A DNA stretch of 64,000 bases from Brachionus plicatilis (lineage: Eukaryota > Rotifera > Eurotatoria > Ploima > Brachionidae): positions 546,475 through 610,474 of the forward strand of contig QEOQ01000242.1 in NCBI GenBank assembly GCA_010279815.1, in the 5' to 3' direction. This document shows positions 12,176-26,793 of this stretch, piece after piece (within the stretch, counting starts at the first letter, position 1; each line of letters begins with the position of its first letter). The notes below the pieces were generated by a model. It was given only the letters and a program-made list of their open reading frames with translations, was not told where the DNA came from and made no database searches. Both the position numbers and the translations under genes were made by a program.

Positions 12176-13228
12176 TTTCCTACTAAGTTTTATGATTCAA
12201 ATATTTTAGTGAAATAAATTTTATTTTTAAATATGCAGATTTAAATTGCTAAAATATCAATTAATTTTTTCAACTAGTTTGTGTGACGTGTATATTTTCT
12301 AAAAATTTAATAAAAAACCTGATTTTATTACCTCTATTTTATCTTGTCTTTATCCGAAAGAATATAAATGGATAGAATAACACTGTAAAAACTTTAAAAT
12401 TGATTGATTAAACTTTAAATGAAAATTATATAAATTTATAAAATAAAAATTTTCATAATCAAAGCAGCATATTTTTCTTAAATCGTAAAAATCATCAAAA
12501 AACAGTCTTTATTCAATTTAAATGCTTTAAACGAGCGATTTTCTTTTTTTGTATCTAAATTTGTGATCGCATCACTAGAAATACAGAACCAAAGAATTGT
12601 TTTTTGTAATTATCCTAGCAATTTTTATTTCTATTTAATTTTCTATTGCGGGATTGATTCTCAGGTCTCTATTTATTTTTTAAATTTGGATAAAAAGTTA
12701 TTGAAATCAAAAATTTTTTTTATAGAAATCAAAATATTAAATTAAATGACTTTGTAAATTAGTTATTTTCGATAGACATTTAAATTTTTTAAGTGATTGT
12801 GAGTGACATTTAAGTGAATTATTATTTCAAATTAATATTTTACTATTTACTAATTTCGGTAAATTTTTTTTCTGTTCAAAAGCATAAACCAATTAAGAGA
12901 AAGATACCATCGCTTGGAATACAGAATCTTTTTATTTTCTTTAAAGATATTTTAAAGAAGATTGAGCTATAAATCTGAAATTTTGGTGTTTATAAAATAG
13001 AATAAGAATTTTTAATATGTTATTTAAACAGCACCTTCTTATATTCACAGAAACAATCTTAGCAGAAAAACTTGGTATTTTCAATAAATATTTTATTTTT
13101 ACTTGTTCCTATTGATATTTTGAATTATTAAAAATTTAAATTTATTTTATTAGTGTAATGAAATTTTTTTTATTTAAATTGGAAAAAATTAAAATTAATT
13201 TTTGTTTAAATTAATCAAAATTAAGTTC
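12176..13228. other. Intergenic, no gene seen
   Basis: About 1 kb of A/T runs separating the CSTF1 3' end from the MVK 5' end. No coding frame or repeat structure is supported. Confidence 0.4.
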
Positions 13229-14709
13229 TTATTCGCCTAAAAGAGTGCGTCTAGACCAAAATCTTGCTCTAAAGTCATCACTACACGTGATAAACTGAGG
13301 CATATTTGTAGAATGAACAATGCATTTGACAACTCCATTGTGGCCCAGAGCGAGCAATTTTTGTCTTTCGGCATTTCTTGAGTCCCAACAGCACAAGGTT
13401 GTGGTTTTCTCGTCTGGATAGAAAATATAATCTTCAGTGTGGTTAAAAATTGCTTGGGTTCTTTTTTCCTGTTTTCCTGCAGAGCCTGCTCCAGTGTACG
13501 CTATCAGACACCGAGCGGTGGATAGCTCCCATAACCTTACCACTGAATCCTTTCCGCTACTCAACAAATATTTGGAATTTTTTGAAAATTGAACAGAACA
13601 CACTTCCTGGTGGCCATGAGCATCAGCAAACGTATTTATACATCTATTGCTGACACTGTCCCACAGCTTAATGCTTCCGTCTTTGCTAGCAGTGGCAAAA
13701 ACTCTCGCATTCGGAGACCACTCTACACTGGTTACGGCGAGTTTGTGTTGGTCATTCGGATTGCTGGAAACAAAGCATTGACTTGTTTCGACTTTGTACA
13801 ACCTCAAAGTTGGATGCTGCGTTGAGACCAAGAGCCAGTCACCATTTGGATGAAAGCTAATGCATCTGATTTGCTCAGATTCTTGAATTGTTTTAAAGGC
13901 TTTTTTAGTAGAGGGTTTTGCATACTCGAAAAATTTCACAGTATAGTCCCGACTACCTGATACTAGTATCGGCTCAAAAGGGTGAAATGCCAGAGTGGTT
14001 ATTTCATCAGCATGGTCGTATAGAGTTCTAATTACTGGATGATTCTCAGCAGACAGTTGACCGGTTTGATCCGAGGTTAAGATTTGATCATGGGTTAATG
14101 AGCTTTTGGCCAGCATTCTTTCAATATCCAAAATTTTAATAGAGGCATCCACTGATCCAGTCGCAATCACTGTTCCCTGTGGATCAAATGCTGCAGCCCG
14201 GCACGGGGCTTTATGTGATGTGACATAGCAAGTTTCGTACAGAGAAGCATCAGATGAAGTCGGAATTTTGTCCGATTCATAATCAAAATCAAGACCTTAT
14301 TATTAAATTAATTAAAAATAGAAAATTGACTTTTAATTTTCCTACCGGATAGTTCATTGTCTCCGTTAGGAATTTTTTTATAATCAAAGTCTTCTTTTGA
14401 GTCCGAAAGATTAAAGTTTTCATTTTGTAGAACATTTTTAATCAGGTTTAAAAGTCGATTAGAAGGTGGACAAGGTGGATTAGCCTTTAATTCAAGTAAT
14501 TTAATTTATTAATTAGTTTAACTATTTTATTAGGAGAAAATTACTTGGATCGCTGCAGAGAGACCAACTGCCACATGTTGGTAGCCGTCATAAAAAAGTT
14601 GACTTACAATTAAACGGTACAAGTTTTCACGAAACTTAACATCATTTTTTGTGTACTTGTCATTCGAATTGAATGAGTTATTTAGTGAATCGTGGTTACG
14701 ATCTGACAT
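13229..14709 (-). CDS. CSTF1: Cleavage stimulation factor subunit 1 (CstF50), WD40 protein
   Basis: Three exons (14709-14545, 14484-14346, 14295-13229) give 456 residues; the human protein is 431. The N-terminus ([18 protein letters not shown]) matches the CstF50 homodimerisation domain. A WD40 propeller follows, recognisable by [92 protein letters not shown] and [10 protein letters not shown]. The family acts in the nucleus in the CstF complex, which binds the GU-rich element during mRNA 3'-end cleavage and polyadenylation. The small second exon is variable and acidic. A pyrimidine-rich AG (TTTGTCTTTCCAG) lies about 115 nt before the ATG, so a 5' UTR splice is likely. Confidence 0.95.
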
Positions 14710-15394
14710 TTTTTTGAGAATTTTATTTTTTGAGAAAAAAAATTCAAATTTTTTTGAAATTTACAATATGTGAATTAAATAAACTTAACAAAATTTTTTT
14801 TGGTTGGACTAACAGTTTTGCATTTCTGGAAAGACAAATTAAAATATATTTATTCGATTTGATTTATTTATTAAACGGAAATGGATTGATTTAACCACTT
14901 TAATTTCCTTATTATTAGCATTCATTTATCTTTCATTATTTAAGTAAAAAAAAAGGAGATAAAACATAAATTTTTTCTAATACATCTTTAAACAAAAATA
15001 TCTATAAGATTCTGTTTTAAAATGATTTTTTCTAACACTAGATAGCTAATTAAATGCTTTAGAACCATTTTGAATAATAAATTTTAGAGAAGACAAATAT
15101 TTGAGAATATAAGATATTCTAAGAAATCTGAACGTAAGTATGTGATGATTCAGAGTGATTCATCTTTAAGGTTTTAAAATTGACCAGTTTTAAGAATGGT
15201 CACTTGATTGTAATATCTAAAAAAATTAAATGAATTATTTAAAATCCAAAATTTCTGATATTTTCTATTGTAATCATGATCACTTGATTAATAAAAAATA
15301 AAAAACAAATAAATTTTGAATAAATCAATTTTTAACTCAATTTGATATTTTGCAGTAGTATTAATAAAAAGTTATTATGTGAATAAACACCAAA
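14710..15394. other. Intergenic, no gene seen
   Basis: Contains the presumed CSTF1 5' UTR and promoter, with the splice-acceptor-like TCTTTCCAG near 14825 on the minus strand. No other feature is seen. Confidence 0.4.
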
Positions 15395-15893
15395 TTGTAT
15401 TACCCGATCACTATCGATGGTACACAAATCGAGTGTGTAAGTGAATTCACATACTTAGGAAGAACTATCAGTACAGCGTTGAGAAAACACAGAGACATTA
15501 AGAATAGACTTGCTAAAGCAAAGCGTGCCTTTGCTGGACTCCCACCAGCATGGAAATCAAACAGCTACAACAAGGAAACAAAACTTAAACTGTACAACAC
15601 TGTAGTAAAAGCATCATTGATGTACGGAAGCGAATGTTGCGGGATGTGTGAATCTGACAAGAAAAGACTGAACAGCCTCCACACTGGAAGCCTGTGGAGA
15701 ATTCTCGAGATGCACTGGCCTGGCGGTTACGTCATTAAGTCGACGTAAGGTAGGACACCAGCAGTAACATGGAGGTCAACAAACACGAAAGAGCTCATCG
15801 AAATGGGAATGACATGGGGAGAAGCAAAGGTAAAGGCAAAAGATCGACTTGAGTGGAAATCAAAAGTAATGACCCTATACACAACGAGTAAAT
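15395..15893 (+). mobile_element. LINE endonuclease/reverse-transcriptase C-terminal fragment with internal deletion
   Basis: The frame 15395-15748 (SEFTYLGRTISTALRKHRDIKNRLAKA reduced to its core TYLGR; then LYNTVVKASLMYGSEC) matches the C-terminal part of RTE-like reverse transcriptases. After a stop the sequence resumes in another frame with a segment like WGEAKVKAKDRLEWKSKV, the usual C-terminus of these proteins, ending near 15893. The region normally lying between the two is missing, so this copy carries an internal deletion and frameshift and is not functional. Confidence 0.72.
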
Positions 15894-16242
15894 AGGGAAA
15901 AAAAAAAGAAAAAAAAGTGTAAAAAAACAGTGAGTTCCAGGAACACAGTGACAGCAGATCCGTTTGAGTGCTTTTGAAAGAATTCAAATATAAATTTTAT
16001 AAAATTTTTGTTTTAATTCAAAAATAAAGAATTGAATCTATTTGTGAATCTATTGAAATAGTTTATATTGTTAAATGGAAAAAATTCAATTTATTTAATG
16101 AGAAAATATTACCTCCATGTTGAAATTAAATAATTTATGTCGAGTTTTTTGCTGTATTTAATTACTTTATGTTTAAAATCATTATTTTTTGTTTAAATTT
16201 ATTAGTTTTTTTTAGAAAAAAAATATTTTAAGTTAAAAATTA

Positions 16243-16495
16243 CCGTAAATCCTTGTAAACTACCCCGGGGTCATAGACTATAAATAGCTTTTTTTTTATT
16301 TTTTTTTTAAATTTTTGTAAATTAGTACCGAACTAATCAATTATAAGCCCAGTAAAAAATTAATATTTTTTTTGTATTACCCCGGGTGTATAGTTTTAAA
16401 ACAAAAAAAAAATTCTTTAACGCAAATCATATTTTTAAATTAGAACCACAGTGATTTTTATTTGAAGCCATGGTGTAGTTTACAAGGATTTATGG
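16243..16495. mobile_element. Short MITE with ~24 bp inverted repeats and TA duplication
   Basis: The left end CCGTAAATCCTTGTAAACTA and the complement of the right end CCATAAATCCTTGTAAACTA differ at one base. TA flanks both sides (16241-16242 and 16496-16497). Two CCCCGGG blocks sit inside. The TA target and small size fit a Tc1/mariner-type non-autonomous element. No coding capacity. Confidence 0.7.
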
Positions 16496-16614
16496 TATTA
16501 GTTTTTGTTCAACTCAATTATTTAATTTGGAAAAAATTTAGTTAAAATTGAAAATTATTAACAAATAAAAAAAAATTTTCAAAAAATTTTTAATTTGATT
16601 ATTGTATTACAAAT

Positions 16615-16781
16615 CAAGCTTTTGCTGGCCATCCAGCTTTTTCTTTTGAAGCAATTGCTGTCTGAATATTTTTCGGTGACATTGTTAAAATCTGCTGATT
16701 TAAAACTAAAGAAATTTTACGAGAGCAACAATAATTCTTGAAATTAAAAACTACTAGAACACCTACTGCTTGAACAATCAT
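16615..16781 (-). CDS. Possible small ORF (55 codons), unrecognised
   Basis: The minus strand has an uninterrupted ATG-to-TGA frame with mixed, non-repetitive composition (ending SKEKAGWPAKA), unlike nearby A/T-run frames. An internal ATG could start a 22-residue peptide. No family is recognised, and no splice partner was found. It could equally be a remnant of a pseudogene. Confidence 0.2.
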
Positions 16782-16990
16782 TACTATTAAATTTTACTTT
16801 TTTAAAGATGTTTGAAAAGAAATTAATTTATCAAATCAGTTTTTTTATTGAGCTTTTTTTAAGTATAATTTCTGGAAAAAATTTAAGAAATTTTTGCAAT
16901 TTGTAATTTTTTTAAAGATTAGTGAGAAAGCTAAATCAAAGCACATTTTCGTTTAGAAAATAAAATTAAATATTCAAATTTAAGTTGAAA

Positions 16991-18070
16991 ATGAGTCCTA
17001 CATTAAAATTTGATGTAATCCTTGTTAAAGATTCTCATGAAAAAACGGTAGATGAGATCAAGAATTTAATTTTTAAACGATTGGAAAATTTGACAACTGG
17101 AGACATCGTAATCATAAGCAGTTTTAGTCGAATCGAAAACAAAAATGAACACATTAACGATGCCATATTTTATTTAGTCTATTCTGAAAATTCTCAAAAA
17201 AAACTAATTAAATTAATAAAAACCCTTGATGGATCTTATGCTGTACCAAAAGACGTAACAAAGGCTATTACTGCTTCCAAGCCTGGTCTAAATATAATTC
17301 AAAATTACTCAAAAATCTACAATATCGGTCTTAATGAATATAAAAATTGCTTTAAGTCAATAGAACTTGACTACAAAGTTCATTTTGACCAATTTCCGGA
17401 TGATGTAAAAATAGACAAAAACCTCCAAGTTAATAGTCGAATATGTTATTTTATTGAACCACCTGTAGATGATAACAACAACATAGATTTTATAAAGTTG
17501 AATAAAAATTTTTATGCATTTTGTGATCGAGATCAATTGAATGAATCAATGCAAGATTTGGAAATTGATGTAGACTTGGAAGCGAATGAAGAGGTCTTAG
17601 ATGAAAGCGGAAAAGAAAACTGCGAAATGGCAGAAGACATTTTAATAGCAGAAAATGAACGTGATGCAGAAGTAGAAGACTTTGCGAAAAACTTTAAAAA
17701 AATTTATGAAAATGATTTTATTGATTATTTGAAGAAATTGGAGCCAAACACGCTATTAAATGCCACTTCACTTCCTATTAAAAAATACAATAAAGACACC
17801 TATGAGGAAGACACAGCTGACTCAACTACTCTTGTATTCTATTTTGAAAAATTAGAGCTTGACGAAAAAGGCAACATAAATATACTTGTAGCAACTTCTT
17901 TCGATAAAACGGAAAAATGCTATTTTACACCTTTTTTATGCAACGATTATGGACCATATTATAAAGCTAACCTTTTATGTTCATATTATAATATAGGCCG
18001 GTCTAGAGATAAAGAGGCATTAAATTTTTTTCTTGATTTACCTATTGATTTGTATAATTTAATTGAATAA
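16991..18070 (+). CDS. Uncharacterised acidic protein, single exon
   Basis: An uninterrupted frame of 359 residues starting at the first ATG. Composition is mixed and non-repetitive with good codon texture, so it is very likely real. No signal peptide or membrane segment is seen. An acidic stretch rich in Glu/Asp lies around residues 190-245, between an N-terminal part (1-185) and a C-terminal part (about 255-359) that look globular. The C-terminal part has Cys and aromatic residues (CYFTPFLCNDYGPYY). I do not recognise the family. A pyrimidine-rich AG (TTTTCGTTTAG) ends at 16956, about 34 nt before the ATG. It is flanked on both sides by transposon debris, so a transposon-encoded accessory protein cannot be excluded. 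Confidence 0.6.
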   Translation: MSPTLKFDVILVKDSHEKTVDEIKNLIFKRLENLTTGDIVIISSFSRIENKNEHINDAIFYLVYSENSQKKLIKLIKTLDGSYAVPKDVTKAITASKPGLNIIQNYSKIYNIGLNEYKNCFKSIELDYKVHFDQFPDDVKIDKNLQVNSRICYFIEPPVDDNNNIDFIKLNKNFYAFCDRDQLNESMQDLEIDVDLEANEEVLDESGKENCEMAEDILIAENERDAEVEDFAKNFKKIYENDFIDYLKKLEPNTLLNATSLPIKKYNKDTYEEDTADSTTLVFYFEKLELDEKGNINILVATSFDKTEKCYFTPFLCNDYGPYYKANLLCSYYNIGRSRDKEALNFFLDLPIDLYNLIE

Positions 18071-18375
18071 AAGAATTAGATTTAACTATCAGAATTTTTA
18101 ATTTTTAACTATCAAAATTGTTTAAATATTTAAATATATGGGTGAAGTTATATTTTTAAAAAGTACCAGACATTATATTAATTAATTTAATTTAATTTAA
18201 TATTAATTTAATTTTATAAAAAATAAAATAAGCATATTTTATAATGGGTTAGTTATTTAGGATACATAAAAATATTCTCAGAAAACCTGGCAATCTTTTC
18301 TGTACACTTGCATTATTAACATACTTTTTTGCTTAAAAATATACATAATCTTAAAAATAATCATTTTTCACCTCA
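18071..18375. other. Intergenic, no gene seen
   Basis: A/T-rich 3' flank of the orphan gene with TTTAATTTAAT-type low complexity near 18180. Confidence 0.4.
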
Positions 18376-18472
18376 TATAATAATAATAATAATATATAAT
18401 AAATAAAAGCTACTTTAAGCAAAGCTTGGTGAGACAAAAACCTGTAGGAATTCGTCTATGGTAGCTACGTTT
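18376..18472 (-). repeat. LINE 3' tail remnant (minus orientation)
   Basis: Read on the minus strand, this ends AGCTACCATAGACG..., then ...GTAGCTTTTATT, then (ATT)n. It matches in order and wording the sequence at 57220-57325 (AGCTATCATAGACG..., GTAGCTTATTATT...). No coding part remains; it is interpreted as the 3' end of a truncated LINE. Confidence 0.45.
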
Positions 18473-19027
18473 GCTGATTACTCATATACTTATCAAATTG
18501 ATAAAAATTAAATGTAATTAATTCGTAACAAATTTTTTCATTGACGAGTACTTTAATCAATTTCAAAAAAAAAGCAAAGACTTTTAATTTAAAGTTTGAA
18601 AAAGTCTAAAAAAATTTAAATCTAAATCTTAACTTTGAAATAAGCAATTGTAAATATTGCACCTCACAAATGCAATTGTATAGGAATAAAAATTATCTGT
18701 GTAAAATTTGATTTTTATCTAGATTTTTTTTGAAAAGCTCATATTTTAATTTATTTAATTTTTAAAAACTTTAATTATTATTTTCTAAAACAATGACTAA
18801 GATAATTAGAATTTAGTATGTTTAAAAGTTCTAAAAAATTTTTTAAGATGTTGAGGAGATTTCTGGGTATGTTGTTCAGTCAGACTCTTTTCTAATCTTA
18901 ATAAGAGCATGCACTCAAAGTTAACAATATTATAGCATGGGCGAGATGTACTTTGGTGCATGGTCCAAAAGCGTGTTTTAACTTGTGGTGCAGCATAATC
19001 GAACGAGGGAATACGGTATCAATAAGA
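18473..19027. other. Intergenic, no gene seen
   Basis: No supported coding frame. A moderately complex patch lies at about 18885-19020 without recognisable content. Confidence 0.35.
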
Positions 19028-19419
19028 TGGCAAGATTTTTGTTTCATGAATACATTTTTTACCTTAGATTTATATAGTATTTTTTAAAGAAAAAATTATA
19101 TTTTTTTTTAACATATAAATAATACTTTTAATATTTTCATTCACTTAATTTTTTTTTCTACTAAAAATTATTTTCATTATTAATTTTTCATTGAACAAAA
19201 TAAATCTAAATATTTAAAAATATATTCAAACTTTGTATTTTGATTATTAAAAGATTATCAATAAATGGATAATGATTAAAAAATTGAAAAAAAAAATTAA
19301 GTGAATTAAAATATAAAAAGTTTTATTGATATGCCAAAAAAAAATATATAAAATTTACTTTAAAAAATACTTTATAAATCTAAGGTAAAAAATGTATTCA
19401 TGAAATAAAAATCTTGCCA
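19028..19419. repeat. Inverted-repeat element (~390 bp)
   Basis: The left arm beginning TGGCAAGATTTTTGTTTCAT and the right arm ending ATGAAATAAAAATCTTGCCA are complementary over about 60 bp. The interior is A/T-rich and non-coding. No convincing target duplication was found. It lies about 85 bp left of the mariner copy and is probably an independent MITE. Confidence 0.6.
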
Positions 19420-19502
19420 GATAATAATGATGAGTTCATTAATATCATGATATTTTTTTAATACTAAAAATAAAAAAAAATTAAACCTAAAAATTTTGTA
19501 TA

Positions 19503-20404
19503 ACAGGTGATGCATAAGTAAATAGACAAAAATTAAAAGCGAATATCTCAAAAAATAAAAATGATATTAGGTTCTGTTTTTTTTTGCTGTAAAGAATTTA
19601 TTTTTTAATAGAATCATGATTTTTAAATAATGAAAAAATTTCATCGTGGCCGATTTTTCTGAGCTTTGCTTTGACCCCCACCATAAAGGATTTCACAAAA
19701 TTTAAGTCGAATTCCTTCAACTTTAATTTAATACGGTTAATCAGCTGTTGCTCAGTTGAGGCTTGCCAACCTCCTTCATATTCTTTTTCACTTAAACAAC
19801 CCCAAAAATTTTCGGTTGGACGCGCCTGGAGGACATATGGCGGGTTGATATCCTTGGTCACATAATTTACATTTTCATTCATCCATGCTGTGCTTAGAAT
19901 AGAATAGTAAGCAGATGCTAAGTCAGGCCAAAAAATGTAGCCAAGATCTTGATGATTCTCATGTTTAAATGGGAGAAGGCGTTTATTCAAGCATTCATGG
20001 ATATAGAAGCTCGAATTGATGAATTTAACGCACAAAAACCTAAAAAAGACCATAACTTTGTTAATACTTAATTTTTTTTCAACCTGTAAAAAGATTAAGA
20101 AAATTTAGTAGAGGATCTCCAATTTGAATACGGTTGATCGCATTATATATTGTGCTTCGAGACATTCCTTGCTTTGTAAAGTACGCCACAAGATCGGATT
20201 TTGTCATTTATGAAATCATATTTTTGACTGCTTTTCGAAAAGCCTCTCGTTCAGACACAGAAAGTCCCATTTAAAAATTTTTTTTTGTAATTTTTGTAGC
20301 TAATGTTTAGGAGTTTATAAATATATATATAGAGGATCAGCTGATCATTTGCATGATCGGACAAGTTAACTTAACTCTTGTCCATTTACTTATGCATCAC
20401 CCGT
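19503..20404 (-). mobile_element. Internally deleted Tc1/mariner element
   Basis: Terminal inverted repeats are ACAGGTGATGCATAAGTAAA on the left and, complemented, ACGGGTGATGCATAAGTAAA on the right. They are flanked by TA (19501-19502, 20405-20406). Inside on the minus strand are the start of a transposase (about 20272 downward) with helix-turn-helix-like sequence and an early in-frame stop, and the C-terminal catalytic part (20053-19598) with FWPDLAS, NPPYVLQARPTENFWG and a terminal RIKLKLKEF segment. At about 0.9 kb it is shorter than typical 1.3 kb relatives, so the middle, with the first catalytic Asp, is lost. Non-autonomous and inactive. Confidence 0.85.
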
Positions 20405-20725
20405 TAGTCTGCAAAATGATAACGATAAATGAAAAAGGTAACAAGGCTTACGTTCCAATATAGCATGTTCTTTTGTTCAATTTAAAAAAAATAAATAAAT
20501 TTTTTCTATAATAAATTCAGTTATGTCCATCAATTTAGTATAATTCATGATATTGGACTTTCAAAAAATCTTGCACATCTAATTTGAAATTTGATCACAT
20601 TATTTTCATTATTTTTAATTATTATTATGAATTAATCATCTAGTCATCTAGTTCATATTCAAATTTATTATAAAATTTTTTTTTCAAACCAAATCAAAAA
20701 TTATTTATTTAGATAATCCTACAAA

Positions 20726-21578
20726 ATGGCTCTTATTGAGTTTTTCGGTTGTCTATTTTTAGCATTTGGTCCTCCGACAGCCATGTTTGCGATCACTATT
20801 GCCAAAGATCCGATCAGAGTTATTATTCTGATGACAAGGTTTTTTTTTATTCAAATTTTAAATCATTATTTTAAATAAATTTATAAAGCTCCTTTTTCTG
20901 GCTGATGTCGCTGCTTATTTCGGCATTGGTGTGGTTTGCGGTGGTTCCGCTACGAAACAAGCTGCTTTTTGCTCTCGTTTTTTCTGTATTCACCCAAGAA
21001 GTTTTCAGATACCTTTTCTATTTATTCATCAAAAAAGCACAAAAAGGTCTTGAAAAGGTTCAAAAAAATATTCATCATAAGGACCGTACAGATTTTGATG
21101 GTCGAGTGATTTCTTACGGTAATTAAAAAAAATTAAAATGTAATTTAAATGTAATTAATTTATTAAAAAAAAAGTATCTGGTCTAGGATTTGGTATTATT
21201 AGTGGAGCTTTTTCTTTGGTTAATGTTTTGGGTGATATGACAGGACCAGGAACTGTAGGAATATATGGTGATTCACAATACTTTTTTTTGGTATCTGCAA
21301 TGCTTAGTTTATGCTTTATTCTTTTGCATACATGCTGGAGTATTATCATGTATCTATCGTTGACCATTTATCCAAAAAAGTCGGTAAAATTGTGGTCCTG
21401 TTTGTTTTTGGTTGTTTTTTCACATCTATTCGTATCGTGCTTGTCTCTTGCCAATGATTCCAAACGAGAAAAGTCCTACGTTTATACTGTTCTATTGAGC
21501 TACATAGTGCTCATTTTGAACGTAGTTGTTTCGGTGGTTATTGTGAGAAAAACTTACAAACAAAAACTCGGAGCTTAA
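20726..21578 (+). CDS. APH1: Gamma-secretase subunit APH-1
   Basis: Three exons (20726-20838, 20889-21118, 21175-21578) give 248 residues, within the family range of about 240-310. Recognised blocks are FFGCLFLAFGPPTAMF near the N-terminus, KDPIRVIIL, SFFWLMSLL-SALVWF, TQEVFRYLFY, the GxxxG region SGLGFGIISGAFSLVNVL (conserved in APH-1 and needed for complex assembly), GPGTVGIYGDSQYFFL and LLHTCWSI. About seven hydrophobic segments agree with the seven-pass topology of the family. APH-1 scaffolds the presenilin/nicastrin/PEN-2 intramembrane protease. The C-terminus is short compared with mammalian APH1A. A TTATTTATTTAG acceptor-like motif ends 13 nt before the ATG. Confidence 0.94.
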
Positions 21579-23263
21579 TAATGAGAATTTCTAATCAATT
21601 TTAATTAAATCTTTACATTAAAATTACTCTTTTAAAATTTTTTCTTATTAAAAATGAATTAAGCAAAATTAAATTTTTTTAAGCATTATTTTTTTAAATA
21701 GAAAATTTTAAATTATTTAATATTTTTAAATTATTAAAAAAACCTTCTTTTATTTGTAGGGATTAAGAGAACAATCTGAAGCATTAAAGTAAAAAAGTTT
21801 TAGAAAAAAAGAAAATTTTAGTCAGTCGATATTCAATAAAAATAAATAAAAAATTTTTAAATTATGAACCAAGTTTTAGCAGCAGGCTTACTCTTTTATT
21901 TTTAATTTTCACTTTCTATTCCACAATGTTGCTAAATTTTAAATAAAGAATGCATTTTTCTGATCTTAATTTAAATGAAATAAGCTATGAGTTGATAAAC
22001 TCAAGGCTCTCGATCAAAACAAGGCATATGAAGCAGACAAACTACTTTATTTTTTGTGTAAAAACTTATTATTGCCATCAAAGCAGCGAACAAAGAAAGC
22101 AATATTTTAGAACCATTTTTTATTGATTTTCCCAAAAAAAATTCAAGTCATTCTAAGTCAAGTCAAGTCAGTTACTTGGCTTAAGAAAATAAAAATCTTA
22201 AGTCAAGTCAAATGACTATGAGAAAAAAAAATTTTAAGTCGAGGCATTTTTTAAAAAAATTAAAAAAAATAAAGTTTTTTGAAGTTTTAATTAAAATGTG
22301 TTTAAGTCTTACTTTCAAAAAAAATTATAAGTTTTTAACAAAATTTTAAGTAAATGAGGTTATCTCGTTTTTTTCCAAAAAAATTTAATATTAATTTACT
22401 AAAGGTAATACAATTAAATATTTCAACAATTCAAAAGATTATTTGAAATTCTCAAATGTTCTTTAACTTTTTCTTTTGAATGATCTGAAAAATAAGTTCT
22501 TAATATCTGACCATATTCAGCACCATTTTTGTAGCCTCCTACTTTTTTTTGAAAGTAAGACTTATACATATACACATTTTGATTATTAACTTCAAAAAAT
22601 ATTATTTTTTTCAATTTTTTTAAAAATGCCTCATTTCGAACGCTTTTTTTAAGAGAATTAAAACTGAAAAAAAAATAAAAATCTACAAGTTGTTCCAAAT
22701 TTTTTTTTAATGGACGTTTAAGTCGATTTTGAGCATCTTTTTAAGCCAGAGAAGGATGTTTTGTACAATTAGATTTTTTTTTTTGAATTAGAACAATATT
22801 TGGATAATTAAGAATATTATGGTAAAAATTTTGATGAAAAATTTGAGTTCTGTAATCTGGTTTCTAATAAAGATCTCAATAATTTTTTTGCTTATTACAA
22901 ATTGGTTCATATAGAGGCAAAGAATAAATAAAAATTTAAAAAAAGTCAAATAAAAAATTGTTTTTTTTTAATTTAATTGAATATTGACAAAAATTAGCAT
23001 CAAACTTGATTTTTAAAATAAATTCACATTTTTAAATTAACTAAGTAATTTTATGATTTGTAAGTCATTTTTATATTCATGTAGTAAAATTGGTAAAAAA
23101 TCAGTAATTTTAGTTAATAAATTAGCACATGTCTTTTTTTTTCATTTCAATTTTAGGATCACGAATTTTGTGGTCAATTAATTAAATTCATCAGGGAAAA
23201 TCTCAGAAAGGTCCAAAAATAATATTTTTTATTAACTTTAAACAAGTGTTAGAGGTAAAATAG
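21579..23263. other. Intergenic with AAGTC-rich repeat remnant
   Basis: No gene is supported. Around 22141-22250 is a run of AAGTC and AAGTCAAGTC motifs of the type found in the hAT-like elements at 40387-40691 and 51439-51687. A 91-codon minus-strand frame at 22698-22423 is lysine/phenylalanine-rich and unrecognised; it is not called as a gene. Confidence 0.4.

Positions 23264-26793
<3,530 letters not shown>

Noticed and set aside
22423..22698. 91-codon minus-strand frame
   Set aside because: Phe/Lys-rich, no family, no splice context, lies among hAT-type debris.
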